Positions 19,520 through 28,702 of a DNA stretch of 64,000 nucleotides are shown one piece after another. The stretch covers positions 1,054,001-1,118,000 of the forward strand of contig NZ_CP162495.1 of NCBI RefSeq assembly GCF_040939125.1, given 5' to 3'. The notes below the pieces were generated by a model. It did no database searches. It saw only the letters and a program-made list of their open reading frames with translations, and had not been told where the DNA came from. The first letter of the stretch is position 1; each line of letters begins with the position of its first letter. The translations under genes and the position numbers were made by a program. The stretch comes from Clostridium sp. BJN0013. GTDB lineage: Bacteria; Bacillota; Clostridia; Clostridiales; Clostridiaceae.

Positions 19520-20527
19520 GTGTCAGAAATAGCAGTAAAAGTTACAAGAGGAGCCTTAGTTGAAAGTATTCATAGGGGGGATATAGCCGTAGTGAATAGT
19601 AGTGGGGAACTTCTTCATAGTTTGGGAAATCCATATAAAGTTACATATATGCGTTCTGCAGCAAAGCCAATACAGGCTTTAAATGTTATATTATCCGGGG
19701 CTGATAAAAGATTTTCTTTTACAGATGAAGAGATATCTGTAATGTGTGCTTCTCATTATGGAGAGGATTTTCATAGAAATACTGTGGAAAACATATTGAA
19801 AAAGATAGGCCTTGGCATAGACAATTTGCTTTGTGGGTCTACTTTGTCTCTTAATGAAGATTATGCTGAAAAACTTTTATGGAATCATGTAAAGTTAAAT
19901 CCTTCTTATACGGATTGTTCAGGAAAACATTGTGGAATACTTTCTGTGTGTGTCCTAAAAGGATATGATTTAAATAGTTATAATCTTTTGGAGCATCCTG
20001 TACAAAGAGAAATAAAGGAAATAATATCTAAAGTTTGCTTTATAAAGGAAGAGGATATAATTGTGGGTATAGATGGATGTACTGTGCCAATTTTTGGAAT
20101 GCCATTATATAATATGGCATTAGGATTTTGTAGAATGGCTAATAGCAGTGTATTTAGCAGGGAGTATAAAAATGCTGCAGATAGAGTGTTTAAAGCTATG
20201 ACAAAAGCACCTGAAATGGTAGCGGGGACTGGCGGCTTCTGTACTGAACTTATGAAAAATACGGGAGGAAGACTTATAGGAAAACTTGGTGCAGAAGGAG
20301 TATATTGTATTGGAGTAAGAGATATGGATTTGGGCATAGCGATTAAGATAGAAGATGGCAATAGCAGAGCTCTATGGCCTACAGCAGTTAAATGTTTGGA
20401 AGATTTAAAAGTTCTAAAGGAAAAAGAGAAAAAAGCCTTAAGTATATTTAAGATTAGAGATAACATTAATAATGTAAAAGAAAAGGTAGGAGAGATATTT
20501 CCTGATTTTTATTTAAATAAAAAATAA
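19520..20527 (+). CDS. Asparaginase II-family protein
   Basis: The protein is 335 residues from GTG 19520; GGGAGGGG precedes it, and an in-frame TTG at 19505 overlaps that ribosome site. It belongs to the L-asparaginase II family first described in Rhizobium etli AnsA, which is unrelated to the bacterial type I/II amidohydrolases. Characteristic segments are MRSAAKPIQAL, CASHYGED, DCSGKHCGIL and GTGGFCTEL. The predicted reaction is hydrolysis of asparagine to aspartate and ammonia. It follows the PatB-like gene closely. Confidence 0.88.
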   Translation: MSEIAVKVTRGALVESIHRGDIAVVNSSGELLHSLGNPYKVTYMRSAAKPIQALNVILSGADKRFSFTDEEISVMCASHYGEDFHRNTVENILKKIGLGIDNLLCGSTLSLNEDYAEKLLWNHVKLNPSYTDCSGKHCGILSVCVLKGYDLNSYNLLEHPVQREIKEIISKVCFIKEEDIIVGIDGCTVPIFGMPLYNMALGFCRMANSSVFSREYKNAADRVFKAMTKAPEMVAGTGGFCTELMKNTGGRLIGKLGAEGVYCIGVRDMDLGIAIKIEDGNSRALWPTAVKCLEDLKVLKEKEKKALSIFKIRDNINNVKEKVGEIFPDFYLNKK

Positions 20528-20619
20528 ATTTTTAAATTTATTGAAGCAAAAACAAAATGTATTTCGTCTAATATGTATCGAGGAAGTTATAATTGTTTTG
20601 GATTAAGTAGGCGCTATTA

Positions 20620-20766
20620 TTTATCCGAACGCGGCAATTAGCTAACACTCCCATCTTCTTTAAAGTGGGAAATAAGCACTGCTATGCGCCTGGATAAGTT
20701 CTTCTAAGGTTCAGGTGGAGATAAGTATCTCTCTATAGCAATTTCCACCTGAGCCTAAGAATTACT
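20620..20766 (-). repeat. ~200-bp repeat, copy 5 (reverse, internally deleted)
   Basis: Both ends of the consensus are present, but about 53 bp of the middle (the ATTCTTAGTG hairpin and flanks) is missing. The two outer hairpins are intact, so they may be the constrained part of the element. Confidence 0.88.
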
Positions 20767-20799
20767 TGATAATATTGCCTGCTTTTGTTTTGATGCAGA

Positions 20800-20842
20800 A
20801 ATATACCCTATTAAATTTCTATGAAATTTAATAGGGTATATT
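20800..20842 (+). terminator. Perfect hairpin downstream of asparaginase
   Basis: ATACCCTATTAAATTTC pairs perfectly with its downstream complement around a TAT loop. There is no strong T-run, so it is either a terminator helped by the later TTTTTATTTTT or a structural element. The remainder to 21103 is AT-rich with no feature recognized apart from the ABC exporter ribosome site. Confidence 0.5.
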
Positions 20843-21103
20843 GGCGAAATCAGGGGTTTTTATTTTTAAGTAAAATTATTGTACTATTTAGCCTATGGTC
20901 ATTATTTCAAAGATTTATTAACTAAATTAATAATAACATAACATTAAATGATATTCAATATCATTTAGAAAAAATAGCTTAAACTACGATTTTTAAGAAA
21001 ATTTCAAGGAAGTGAAAATTATTTAATATATTTATGTTATTTTAGTTTGTAGTTAAATTTTACATAATTATAGTATAATATAATTCAGAAAGGTGGTATT
21101 AAA

Positions 21104-22843
21104 GTGAATATATTAACAAAGTTTTTAAGTTATTATAAACCATATAAATTTTTATTTTTTACAGATATGGTTTGTGCATTTTTAGTTTCAGTAGTAGATT
21201 TATCTTTTCCTTTAATTTTAAGTTATCTTTCAAAGAATTTTTTTATTAGGGATAAAAGTGTAGTGCTGGAAGGGCTGATTTACATAGGTATAGCGTTAAT
21301 GGCTATTTACATATTAAAATACTTTTGTCAATATTTTATAGCCTCTTGGGGACATATTATGGGAGCTAGAATGGAAAACAATATGAGAAGTGATTTGTTT
21401 AATCATCTTCAAAAGTTGTCATTTTCTTATTATGACAATAATAACACAGGACAGATGATGTCCAAACTTGTATCTGATCTTTTTGATATATCAGAACTTG
21501 CACATCATGGCCCGGAAAATGTATTTATATCCGTTGTTAAAATTATAGGTTCTTTTATAATACTATTATTTATAAATATTAAAATGACATTTATTTTATT
21601 TTTAGTTACTGTAGTTATGGTAGTGTTTTCAATATATAAAAATAAAAAAATGCAGCATATATTTTTAGATAACAGAAAAAAAATGGCTAATATAAATGCA
21701 TCAGTTCAAGATAGCTTGGAAGGAATAAGGACAGTGAAATCTTTTGGAAATGAAGATTTGGAAAAAAGAAAATTCAGTAAAAATAATAATGAGTATTTGA
21801 ATTCTAGAGCAGATAGCTATAAAGTTATGGGAGAATTTATTGCAGGTAATTCTTTTTTTCAGGGAATATTATATGTTTCTATAATAGTCTCTGGAGGTAT
21901 ATTTTTCACTGAAGGTTCTTTAAAAATATCAGATTTAGCAATTTATGCGTTATATATAAATATTTTCATAAATCCTATAGATATACTTATTAATTTTGCA
22001 GAACAATTTCAAAAAGGCTATGCCGGCTTTAGGAGGTTTATGGAAGTAATAAAAACTGAACCAGAAATAATTGATAGTAAAGATGCTGTAGTACTTGAGA
22101 ATGTAAAAGGCAATATAGAGTATAAAAATGTATGTTTTAATTATCATAGTAAGCATAATGTATTAAATAATATAAATATAAGTATAAAAGCTGGTCAAAA
22201 TATTGCGTTAGTTGGTCCTTCCGGTGCCGGGAAGACAACCATATGTTCCCTGCTTCCAAGATTTTATGATGTGACAGAGGGTTCTGTAACAATAGACGGA
22301 AAGGATATAAGAGATTTAAGTATTGAATCTCTTAGAAATTCTATTGGAATTGTACAGCAGGAGGTTTATATGTTTTCTGGTACTGTAAAGGATAATATAA
22401 AGTATGGAAAGCCAGATGCTTCTGATGAAGAGGTAATAAAGGCTGCAAAAGAAGCCAATATTCATGAATATATAATGACACTACCTGAAGGATACGATAC
22501 TTATATAGGTGAGCATGGAGTAAAACTTTCAGGAGGTCAAAAACAAAGAATATCTATTTCGAGAGTGTTTTTAAAAAATCCACCTATATTAATATTAGAT
22601 GAGGCAACATCTGCTTTAGATAATGAAAGCGAGAGATTTATACAAAATTCCCTTGAAAAGCTCTCTAAAAATAGAACTACAATAGTAATTGCACATAGAT
22701 TAAGTACTATAAGAAATGCCGATGAAATAATAGTTATTGATAATGAGAGAATTAAAGAGAGAGGAAGTCATGAAGAACTTTTAAAGAAAAAAGGATTATA
22801 TTCTCATTATTATAATATGCAATTTCAAGGACTTAATGCCTAA
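21104..22843 (+). CDS. ABC exporter half-transporter (MsbA/LmrA type)
   Basis: The protein is 579 residues. An N-terminal exporter transmembrane domain with six predicted helices (residues 1-320) is fused to a nucleotide-binding domain. Walker A is GPSGAGKTT near 375, the signature is LSGGQKQR, Walker B is ILILDEATSALD and the switch His is in IAHRLST. Such proteins homodimerize or pair with a partner to export lipids, drugs or peptides. The GTG start at 21104 follows AAAGGTGG. No partner half-transporter or peptide substrate gene is adjacent. Confidence 0.92.
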   Translation: MNILTKFLSYYKPYKFLFFTDMVCAFLVSVVDLSFPLILSYLSKNFFIRDKSVVLEGLIYIGIALMAIYILKYFCQYFIASWGHIMGARMENNMRSDLFNHLQKLSFSYYDNNNTGQMMSKLVSDLFDISELAHHGPENVFISVVKIIGSFIILLFINIKMTFILFLVTVVMVVFSIYKNKKMQHIFLDNRKKMANINASVQDSLEGIRTVKSFGNEDLEKRKFSKNNNEYLNSRADSYKVMGEFIAGNSFFQGILYVSIIVSGGIFFTEGSLKISDLAIYALYINIFINPIDILINFAEQFQKGYAGFRRFMEVIKTEPEIIDSKDAVVLENVKGNIEYKNVCFNYHSKHNVLNNINISIKAGQNIALVGPSGAGKTTICSLLPRFYDVTEGSVTIDGKDIRDLSIESLRNSIGIVQQEVYMFSGTVKDNIKYGKPDASDEEVIKAAKEANIHEYIMTLPEGYDTYIGEHGVKLSGGQKQRISISRVFLKNPPILILDEATSALDNESERFIQNSLEKLSKNRTTIVIAHRLSTIRNADEIIVIDNERIKERGSHEELLKKKGLYSHYYNMQFQGLNA

Positions 22844-22868
22844 AAACAAACACTGTTTATTTTTATAA

Positions 22869-23085
<217 letters not shown>

Positions 23086-23157
23086 AGGTACGATGATCCC
23101 TTTATTCCTATGAAAAATATAATAAAGATGGATATTATAATAATTAGTAAGAAAATA

Positions 23158-24252
23158 TTAACCTTTTTTATAAGCATCGTCTTTTTTAAAATGAATTAAA
23201 ATTGCTACTGCAGAAATATATATTAAGTTGAATATTACATAAATAATAATTAGTTTATATGTATACTTTCCTCTATTTGTTGGATTCCCATATAATATAG
23301 TTATAATAATAATTACAGGGTATAAAATCAGAACAAATACTTCAGCAGGTATCTTTTTTACTGATTGATTTAAACCGTAAGAAACTGCAAAATAGTAGGT
23401 AGCTAGACATTTAAATTCTACCAGAGACCATAAAGATATAAATACAAACCTAAAACTATTTATAATAGGAATATTTATACTATCGGCTAACGTTAAGATA
23501 GGCCATAAATACTTTGGAGGAGTTTCAATACCTAAGTAATAAATAGTTGCAAAAACAGACCATGTATAAATAAATCCTATAATAGCAGTAGCCACTATAC
23601 CACATTTTAATAACTTTTTATTATTCTGTAAAAAAGGATAAATAAGAAATATAATCTCCATACCAGAAATGGCAAAGACAGTTTCTTTTGAACCTTTTAA
23701 TATATTAGTTAGTCCTGAGCCAAATACAGGCATCAGATTTAAAAAACTCCCATATGCTAAAATAGCTATAGGAAGAATAACTAATCCTATAGTTAAATAA
23801 AAACCTACTTCAGCTAGCCTTCCCAAAGGTTTTATACCCTTATAAGCAATGTATGATATGGGAATTAAAGTAGTGAGAAGAATCTGATAAAGCTTCAGAA
23901 AAGGAGTTGAATACATCCTGAATAAATTGGCATATTCGGAAAATGATGATGTAAGCACAAATAAGAAGAAAGATATAAAAATAATATTTAAAATATTTCC
24001 TAAAAAGTTTCCAAAACATTTTTTACTCAATGTCAGTATATTGTCTTTAGGAAACTTTTTACACAGATAATTTGCTATAATAACTATATATAAAGGATAT
24101 ATTGTTCCTAATATGCAGCTAATCCAGCTGTCCTGTTTTGCAAATTTTATAATACGATTAGGCAAGTGCATAAGCTCAATACCTACAATAGCTGATTTTA
24201 GTATAAATATAAACTGACTTGGGGTTAAGAAGATATTCTGAGTTTTATTCAT
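23158..24252 (-). CDS. Spore germination permease, GerAB-type (GerAB/ArcD/ProY family)
   Basis: This 364-residue protein has about ten hydrophobic helices in the spore germination permease pattern and begins with the conserved FLTPSQF segment. It is a close paralogue of the protein at 54786 (shared blocks such as IIKFAKQDSWISCILG, GIKPLGRL and YYLGIE). GerAB subunits sit in the spore inner membrane and help sense germinants. The ATG at 24252 lies nine bases after AGGA and overlaps by 8 nt the stop of a 53-codon ORF that is the tail of a gerAA gene. The usual gerAA and gerAC partners are absent, so function is doubtful. Confidence 0.85.
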   Translation of the reverse strand: MNKTQNIFLTPSQFIFILKSAIVGIELMHLPNRIIKFAKQDSWISCILGTIYPLYIVIIANYLCKKFPKDNILTLSKKCFGNFLGNILNIIFISFFLFVLTSSFSEYANLFRMYSTPFLKLYQILLTTLIPISYIAYKGIKPLGRLAEVGFYLTIGLVILPIAILAYGSFLNLMPVFGSGLTNILKGSKETVFAISGMEIIFLIYPFLQNNKKLLKCGIVATAIIGFIYTWSVFATIYYLGIETPPKYLWPILTLADSINIPIINSFRFVFISLWSLVEFKCLATYYFAVSYGLNQSVKKIPAEVFVLILYPVIIIITILYGNPTNRGKYTYKLIIIYVIFNLIYISAVAILIHFKKDDAYKKG

Positions 24253-24406
24253 TTTTTTCATTCCTAAAATCACTTTGTCTTGTAGGATCATTATGTGGGA
24301 TAGCATCAGGTCTTTTATTCATCTTCCATATAGGTAACCTTATAAATATATCTTTTATATTGCTTATATCAGTATTTTTACCTACACTGTATTTTTTATC
24401 AGTCAT
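24245..24406 (-). pseudogene. gerAA remnant retaining only the C-terminal tail
   Basis: A 53-codon ORF has a good GAGGTGAT ribosome site. Its residues 18-53 (KDIFIRLPIWKMNKRPDAIP and on) match the C-terminal tail of the GerAA-type protein at 53312 (KDIFIRTPIWKMNRRPRAIP). Residues 1-17 do not match. The ORF ends ATGAATAA across the gerAB start, as in the intact gerAA-gerAB pair. A large deletion has therefore removed almost all of gerAA, and the stub could now act as a translational leader for gerAB. Confidence 0.75.
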
Positions 24407-24609
24407 TTATATCACCTCATAATTTATATTTTCCAAGCTTCATTAAAAATATTTACTTGAATTATATATGTATCCAAATAAATTTCCATATAACTCTGTA
24501 GTTAGTGACATAAATACCCTTCTATTCCTGATATAAGCATATATTATAACCTTAATACATAGTTTCTTTATATAAACACGTAATTATCTGTCTAAATAAT
24601 AATTTGTTT

Positions 24610-24802
24610 ATGGTATTATTTATTTTATCTGCAGAGGTAAAAATAACACCATCATGTACAGCATTAATGGGATTTATGTGTATCTTCTTAATAAGAAGCT
24701 CACCACAAGCATAGCCATCCCCGATTTCCAGAATCCTTACTCCAATATCTGTTGCAAAATCATCTAGTTCATTTTTTCCTCTATGAACTTTTTATAATCC
24801 AT
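24610..24802 (-). pseudogene. PaaI-type hotdog thioesterase fragment
   Basis: The translation starts MDYKKFIEEKMN and, after a frameshift, continues ELDDFATDIGVRILEIGDGYA and HDGVIFTSAD, the usual PaaI pattern HGGVIFTLAD with substitutions. It then runs into unrelated sequence, so the C-terminal half is missing. No other feature is visible between 24407 and 24990. Confidence 0.6.
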
Positions 24803-24990
24803 TTTTTTGTTCTCCTATCCTTGTACAATATTATACAACGCCAAACTGTGCATATAAAAATTGTATCATATTAGCAATACGGTTTTCTAGCGTTAGAATA
24901 AAAACAACCGATGCTATTATATAACGGTTTACTACAAAGGAATAAACGTTTCTTTTGCTTATACATTGCATCTGTTAGATCACAGAAAAA

Positions 24991-25980
24991 TTATGTAATA
25001 CTTAGAATATGTGCAGGATTGTCTACTGTTATTGTATGAATTTGTGCATCTGACAGGCCTTTTTCCTTCATTAATGGTAGAATTTTAGTTGGTATATGAA
25101 TATAACCTGGACCACCAGTATAAGTCATACAATCGTTAGTGCAGAAATCGTGAGAAACCAGTATCTGGCCCAAATGACCATGTTCAATCAGTTCCTTGAT
25201 TTGGTCTACACGTTGAACGTCTGTTGTTATCTTACAACCAGACCTTTTAAACACCGTGTCAGAAACTCCTAAACTATCAAACTGTATATGGCAGCCCAAA
25301 TCAGCAAATTTTAATCTTGCTTCATTAGAAAAAGCAAATTCCATATGACCTAGAATAATTCGTTCTGGGTCAGCACCAGCTTCTGTTAATATTATTAAAA
25401 TCTCAAATGGTGCATCAGGATGAAAAGCAGAATGAATACTTATTGGTACTCCAGTTTCCTTTTGAGCAATTGCTGCTGCTTTAAGAGATTTTATCTCATT
25501 TTCCGTGATTGGCCAGGAACAACCAATTTCTCCAATGATGCCTGCCCTAATTCCAGTATCATCGAAACCCTTTGTAATGTCATTAATATACTCATTGGCA
25601 ATATCTTCTATAGTCTTGTTATTCATGTCCCTTGGCAATGTGGGTTCAATATAATAAGCCGTACCCATAACAATGTTGATTCCTGTCTCTTTAGCAATAC
25701 GTACCAACACCTGGGTATCAAAACGAATATGACGAGGTGTCACGTCAACAATGGTATTGCCGCCAGCTTTTTTGAATAAAATGGCTTCATGGATTGCATC
25801 GTCTACATTTGTTTTCTTCATATTCCTAGCTATTTTTCTGAATAGAAGAGTAACAAACTTTGGAACTAATATAGACATATCCATCAAAAGATGCTCATGT
25901 GTAATAGTAAATCCCAATTTATTGCTGTCTACTAGACCTAATACTGTTTGAACTTTTCCCTGTACAGATTTATTATCCAT
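24991..25980 (-). CDS. Phosphotriesterase-family metal-dependent hydrolase
   Basis: This 329-residue amidohydrolase-superfamily TIM barrel has the family metal ligands: THEHLL near the N-terminus, a glutamate in GEIGCSW at the bridging position, SIHSAFHPDA, LGHMEF and SHDFCTND. Members act as lactonases, phosphotriesterases or unknown hydrolases. The start ATG at 25980 lies nine bases after TTTGGAGG; an in-frame TTG overlaps that site. It is divergent from the SAM-riboswitch-controlled nitrogenase-like operon and may or may not share its role. Confidence 0.87.
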   Translation of the reverse strand: MDNKSVQGKVQTVLGLVDSNKLGFTITHEHLLMDMSILVPKFVTLLFRKIARNMKKTNVDDAIHEAILFKKAGGNTIVDVTPRHIRFDTQVLVRIAKETGINIVMGTAYYIEPTLPRDMNNKTIEDIANEYINDITKGFDDTGIRAGIIGEIGCSWPITENEIKSLKAAAIAQKETGVPISIHSAFHPDAPFEILIILTEAGADPERIILGHMEFAFSNEARLKFADLGCHIQFDSLGVSDTVFKRSGCKITTDVQRVDQIKELIEHGHLGQILVSHDFCTNDCMTYTGGPGYIHIPTKILPLMKEKGLSDAQIHTITVDNPAHILSIT

Positions 25981-26173
25981 TTTATTATCCTCCAAATCAA
26001 TATTGAGATTCCAGGCGTATCTCTCATGACTTAGTTATATCAATATAAAGTGTAAAAAAGCAAGAAAAATTTTTAAAAAACATATAAACTTTGTGTAAAT
26101 TAAACAATTATATATGAGGTTGATAAATGATTGAAATCTACAAAAAAAATTTTAAATTATAAAAAATTAGCTA

Positions 26174-26202
26174 TTGACAAAAGAACTAAAAAATTGTATA
26201 GT
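26174..26202 (+). promoter_or_regulatory. Consensus sigma-A promoter of the nitrogenase-like operon
   Basis: TTGACA and TATAGT are separated by 17 bp. This is among the best sigma-A-type promoters in the window and lies about 45 bp upstream of the SAM-I riboswitch. Confidence 0.8.
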
Positions 26203-26252
26203 ACTATCAACAAGTAAAAATACACATTATGTTAGTTAAAATTTAATATAAA

Positions 26253-26410
26253 ATTTCTTATCAAGAGAGGCGGAGGGACTGGCCCTATGATGCCCGGCAA
26301 CCTGGATGTTATTTATTCAATGGTGCTAATTCCTGCGGGGTAACCTGAAAGATGAGACATTAAGAAAGAGTTAAACTTCTTACATTTCATCTGTAAGAAG
26401 TTTTTTATTG
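26253..26410 (+). ncRNA. SAM-I (S-box) riboswitch with intrinsic terminator
   Basis: The aptamer core matches the S-box consensus: TTATCAAGAGAGGCGGAGGG, then ACTGGCCCTATGATGCCCGG and CAACCTGG, closing with GATGAGA, which pairs with TCTTATC to form P1 (26256-26357). A terminator hairpin follows (AAACTTCTTACA at 26373-26384 against TGTAAGAAGTTT, then a T-run). In this class SAM binding stabilizes P1 and frees the terminator, so downstream genes are expressed when SAM or methionine is scarce. It controls the NifB-like gene and probably the whole operon. Confidence 0.93.
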
Positions 26411-26430
26411 TATAATATTAATTTCGATAC

Positions 26431-26497
26431 CTTAGTTGACCAGACACACTGGAGACTAAGTAAACTGAATTTTATTCGGTTTACTTAGTCTTTTTTT
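26431..26497 (+). terminator. Second, very stable terminator with a possible antiterminator
   Basis: A 17-bp stem (26454-26470 with 26474-26490, one T.G wobble, TTT loop) is followed by seven T residues. Its 5' arm ACTAAG (26455-26460) can alternatively pair with CTTAGT at 26431-26436, closing a CCAG/CTGG hairpin, so a second on/off decision downstream of the SAM switch is possible. Confidence 0.6.
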
Positions 26498-26532
26498 ATA
26501 TTTAAGTTATGCAGAGAGGAGATAAATAAAAT

Positions 26533-27804
26533 ATGAGCATAGATTTTGCAAGAAGTATAGAAGAGAGGACATTAACCCATCCCTGTTACAACTGTATTGC
26601 CCATAAATATGCAAGAATGCATATCCCTGTAGCACCAAAGTGTAATATAAGCTGTAACTTTTGCAATAGAAAATATGATTGTGTGAATGAAACTAGACCA
26701 GGGGTTACCAGTGAAGTTTTAACTCCTGAGGAAGCTAGAGATAAATTTAATATAGTAAAAGAAAAAGTGAAAAATTTGACTGTAGTGGGTATAGCAGGTC
26801 CAGGAGATCCACTGGCAAATTTTGAAGAAACTAAAAAGTCTATAGAGTTAATAAAAAAGGAATCACCAAATATTACATTTTGTCTTTCTACCAATGGATT
26901 GATGTTGCCTTTTTATGCAGATGAAATAATAAGACTGGGGGTCACTCATGTCACTATAACTATAAATGCAGTGGATCCTAAAATAAGTGGCAAAATATAT
27001 AAATATGTTAATTATCTAGGAAGTGTTCTTGAAGGAGAAGAGGCAGGGAATGTATTGTTAAATAATCAATTATCAGGTCTTAGATATATTACTCAAAAAG
27101 GTATAATATGCAAGGTAAATATTGTTATGATAAAAGGAATTAATAGCAATCATATTCCAGAAGTAGTTAAAAAAGTTAAAGAGTGTGGAGCATACATGAC
27201 AAACATTATGCCTCTTATACCTGTTAAGGGTAGTGTATTTGAGAATATGCCTACTGTAAGTGATTTGGAGTTAAACCATATGAGAAAAAAATGCGAACTG
27301 GATTTAAAGCAGATGTATCATTGCAAACAATGTAGGGCAGATGCAATAGGAACTTTAGACAAGGATATATCTAGTGAATTTAGAAATGATACTGAACATG
27401 ATTTTAAAGGGAAAAATATAGTTAAGCTTAACAGTAAAGAAAAAATTTATAAGAAGAGTAAATATAGATTTGCAGTTGCAACTAAGTCCGGTGTAAATGT
27501 AGATGCACATTTTGGACATGTGTCACAATTCTATATATATGATGTAATAAACGGGAAAATTGAACTTAAAGAAAAAAGGATCATAAACAAATACTGCAGT
27601 GGTATAAGTGAATGTGATGGCCATGATAATAAGATATCAAATATCTTAAAAAGCATAGAGGATTGCAATGCAGTACTTGTATTGAGGATAGGTTTTGAAC
27701 CTTTGACCATGCTGCATGAGAAGGGAATAAAAGTATTTCAAATGTATTTTAGTATAGAACAGAGTATAAAAAAAGCCATAGAATTACTTGAAAAAGATTC
27801 ATAA
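26533..27804 (+). CDS. NifB-like radical SAM cofactor-maturation protein with NifX-like domain
   Basis: This 423-residue protein is a full-length NifB homologue. The radical SAM cluster motif is C37-x3-C41-x2-C44 (APKCNISCNFC). HPCYNC (C18, C21) and the later CKQCRADA provide cysteines of the type that hold the K-clusters in NifB. A NifX/NafY-like domain occupies about residues 310-423 (FAVATKSGVNVDAHFGHVSQFYIYD). NifB fuses 4Fe-4S clusters and inserts carbide to make the 8Fe core used in nitrogenase-type cofactors. It is the first gene behind the SAM-I riboswitch, and GAGAGGAG precedes the ATG. Its presence implies that a DK product here carries a nitrogenase-type cluster. Confidence 0.9.
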   Translation: MSIDFARSIEERTLTHPCYNCIAHKYARMHIPVAPKCNISCNFCNRKYDCVNETRPGVTSEVLTPEEARDKFNIVKEKVKNLTVVGIAGPGDPLANFEETKKSIELIKKESPNITFCLSTNGLMLPFYADEIIRLGVTHVTITINAVDPKISGKIYKYVNYLGSVLEGEEAGNVLLNNQLSGLRYITQKGIICKVNIVMIKGINSNHIPEVVKKVKECGAYMTNIMPLIPVKGSVFENMPTVSDLELNHMRKKCELDLKQMYHCKQCRADAIGTLDKDISSEFRNDTEHDFKGKNIVKLNSKEKIYKKSKYRFAVATKSGVNVDAHFGHVSQFYIYDVINGKIELKEKRIINKYCSGISECDGHDNKISNILKSIEDCNAVLVLRIGFEPLTMLHEKGIKVFQMYFSIEQSIKKAIELLEKDS

Positions 27805-27824
27805 ATATTCAAGTACAAAGGGGA

Positions 27825-28661
27825 ATGGTAAATATGAATATAAAAAATATGACAAAAAATATAAAAATTTCAAATAGCAAGGGCAGTTTTAATGAATTGG
27901 TAATTAAAATTTTAAGAAAAAGTTTAGCCATTGTATTGTTTCTGGTTTTTTGGCAGATAGCCCCCATAGTAGGTATAGCTGATCACCAATTTATACCTAC
28001 TTTTTCAGAAACCATTAGTACAATTTGGGATCTTATATTGAAAAATGAAATGATAGTACATGTTAAAGTAAGTCTTATGAGAGCCATAATAGGGTTCATG
28101 CTGGCAGCAGTTATAGCACTACCATTAGGCTTCTTACTTGGGGGAGGATTTAAAAAGGTTGAGGAATTTTTAGATCCCCTACTTCAAATTTTAGCTCAGG
28201 TGAATCCTTTTTCATTACTTCCAGTTTTTATTTTACTTTTTGGAATTGGAGAGGTAGCCAAAATATCGATAATATTTTGGGTTTCCATATGGCCTATACT
28301 GTTTAGTACCATAACAGGAGTAAAAACTATCGATCCACTTCTGATTAAAGCCGCCAGGGCTATGGGTACATCTAAAGTAAAATTGTTTTGGAAAATCATT
28401 TTGCCGGGTTCAGCACCTAATATATTTGCAGGATTGAAACTGAGTTCGGGAAATGCATTTCTTATGTTGATTGCAGCTGAGATGATTGGTGCAAGTGCAG
28501 GACTTGGGTGGATGGTGTTAAATTCAGAGGTTAATTTTCAAATTAATAGACTTTTTGCAGCAGCATTTACAATTGCAGTATTAGGAATACTTATAAATAA
28601 AACAATAGCTTTTATAGAAAGAAAGGTTGTAGTCTGGAAAGAAGAATCTTTTACAGCTTAA
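27825..28661 (+). CDS. ABC transporter permease, sulfonate/taurine type (SsuC-like)
   Basis: This 278-residue integral membrane protein has about six helices and the EAA loop IKAARAMGTSKVKLFWKIILPGS that contacts the ATPase. It belongs to the SsuC/TauC/NrtB permease family for alkanesulfonates, taurine, nitrate or related compounds. It lies 20 bp after nifB and 41 bp before the solute-binding gene, so all belong to the riboswitch operon. The start is a GTG or ATG in AAAGGGGAATGGTAAATATGAAT; the upstream GTG at 27825 is shown, and ATG 27834 is an equally good start. Regulation by a SAM riboswitch favours an organosulfur substrate. Confidence 0.87.
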   Translation: MVNMNIKNMTKNIKISNSKGSFNELVIKILRKSLAIVLFLVFWQIAPIVGIADHQFIPTFSETISTIWDLILKNEMIVHVKVSLMRAIIGFMLAAVIALPLGFLLGGGFKKVEEFLDPLLQILAQVNPFSLLPVFILLFGIGEVAKISIIFWVSIWPILFSTITGVKTIDPLLIKAARAMGTSKVKLFWKIILPGSAPNIFAGLKLSSGNAFLMLIAAEMIGASAGLGWMVLNSEVNFQINRLFAAAFTIAVLGILINKTIAFIERKVVVWKEESFTA

Positions 28662-28702
28662 AAATATTAGATAATAAAGCACTTTTAAGGGGGAAACTAA
28701 AA

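Noticed and set aside
19978-20466. 162-codon open frame on the minus strand
   Set aside because: It is antisense to the asparaginase II gene, whose motifs and length are clear; no ribosome site and no protein-like motif.
25420-25951. Plus-strand open frames of 66-119 codons
   Set aside because: They are antisense to the phosphotriesterase-family gene, which has all expected metal-binding motifs.
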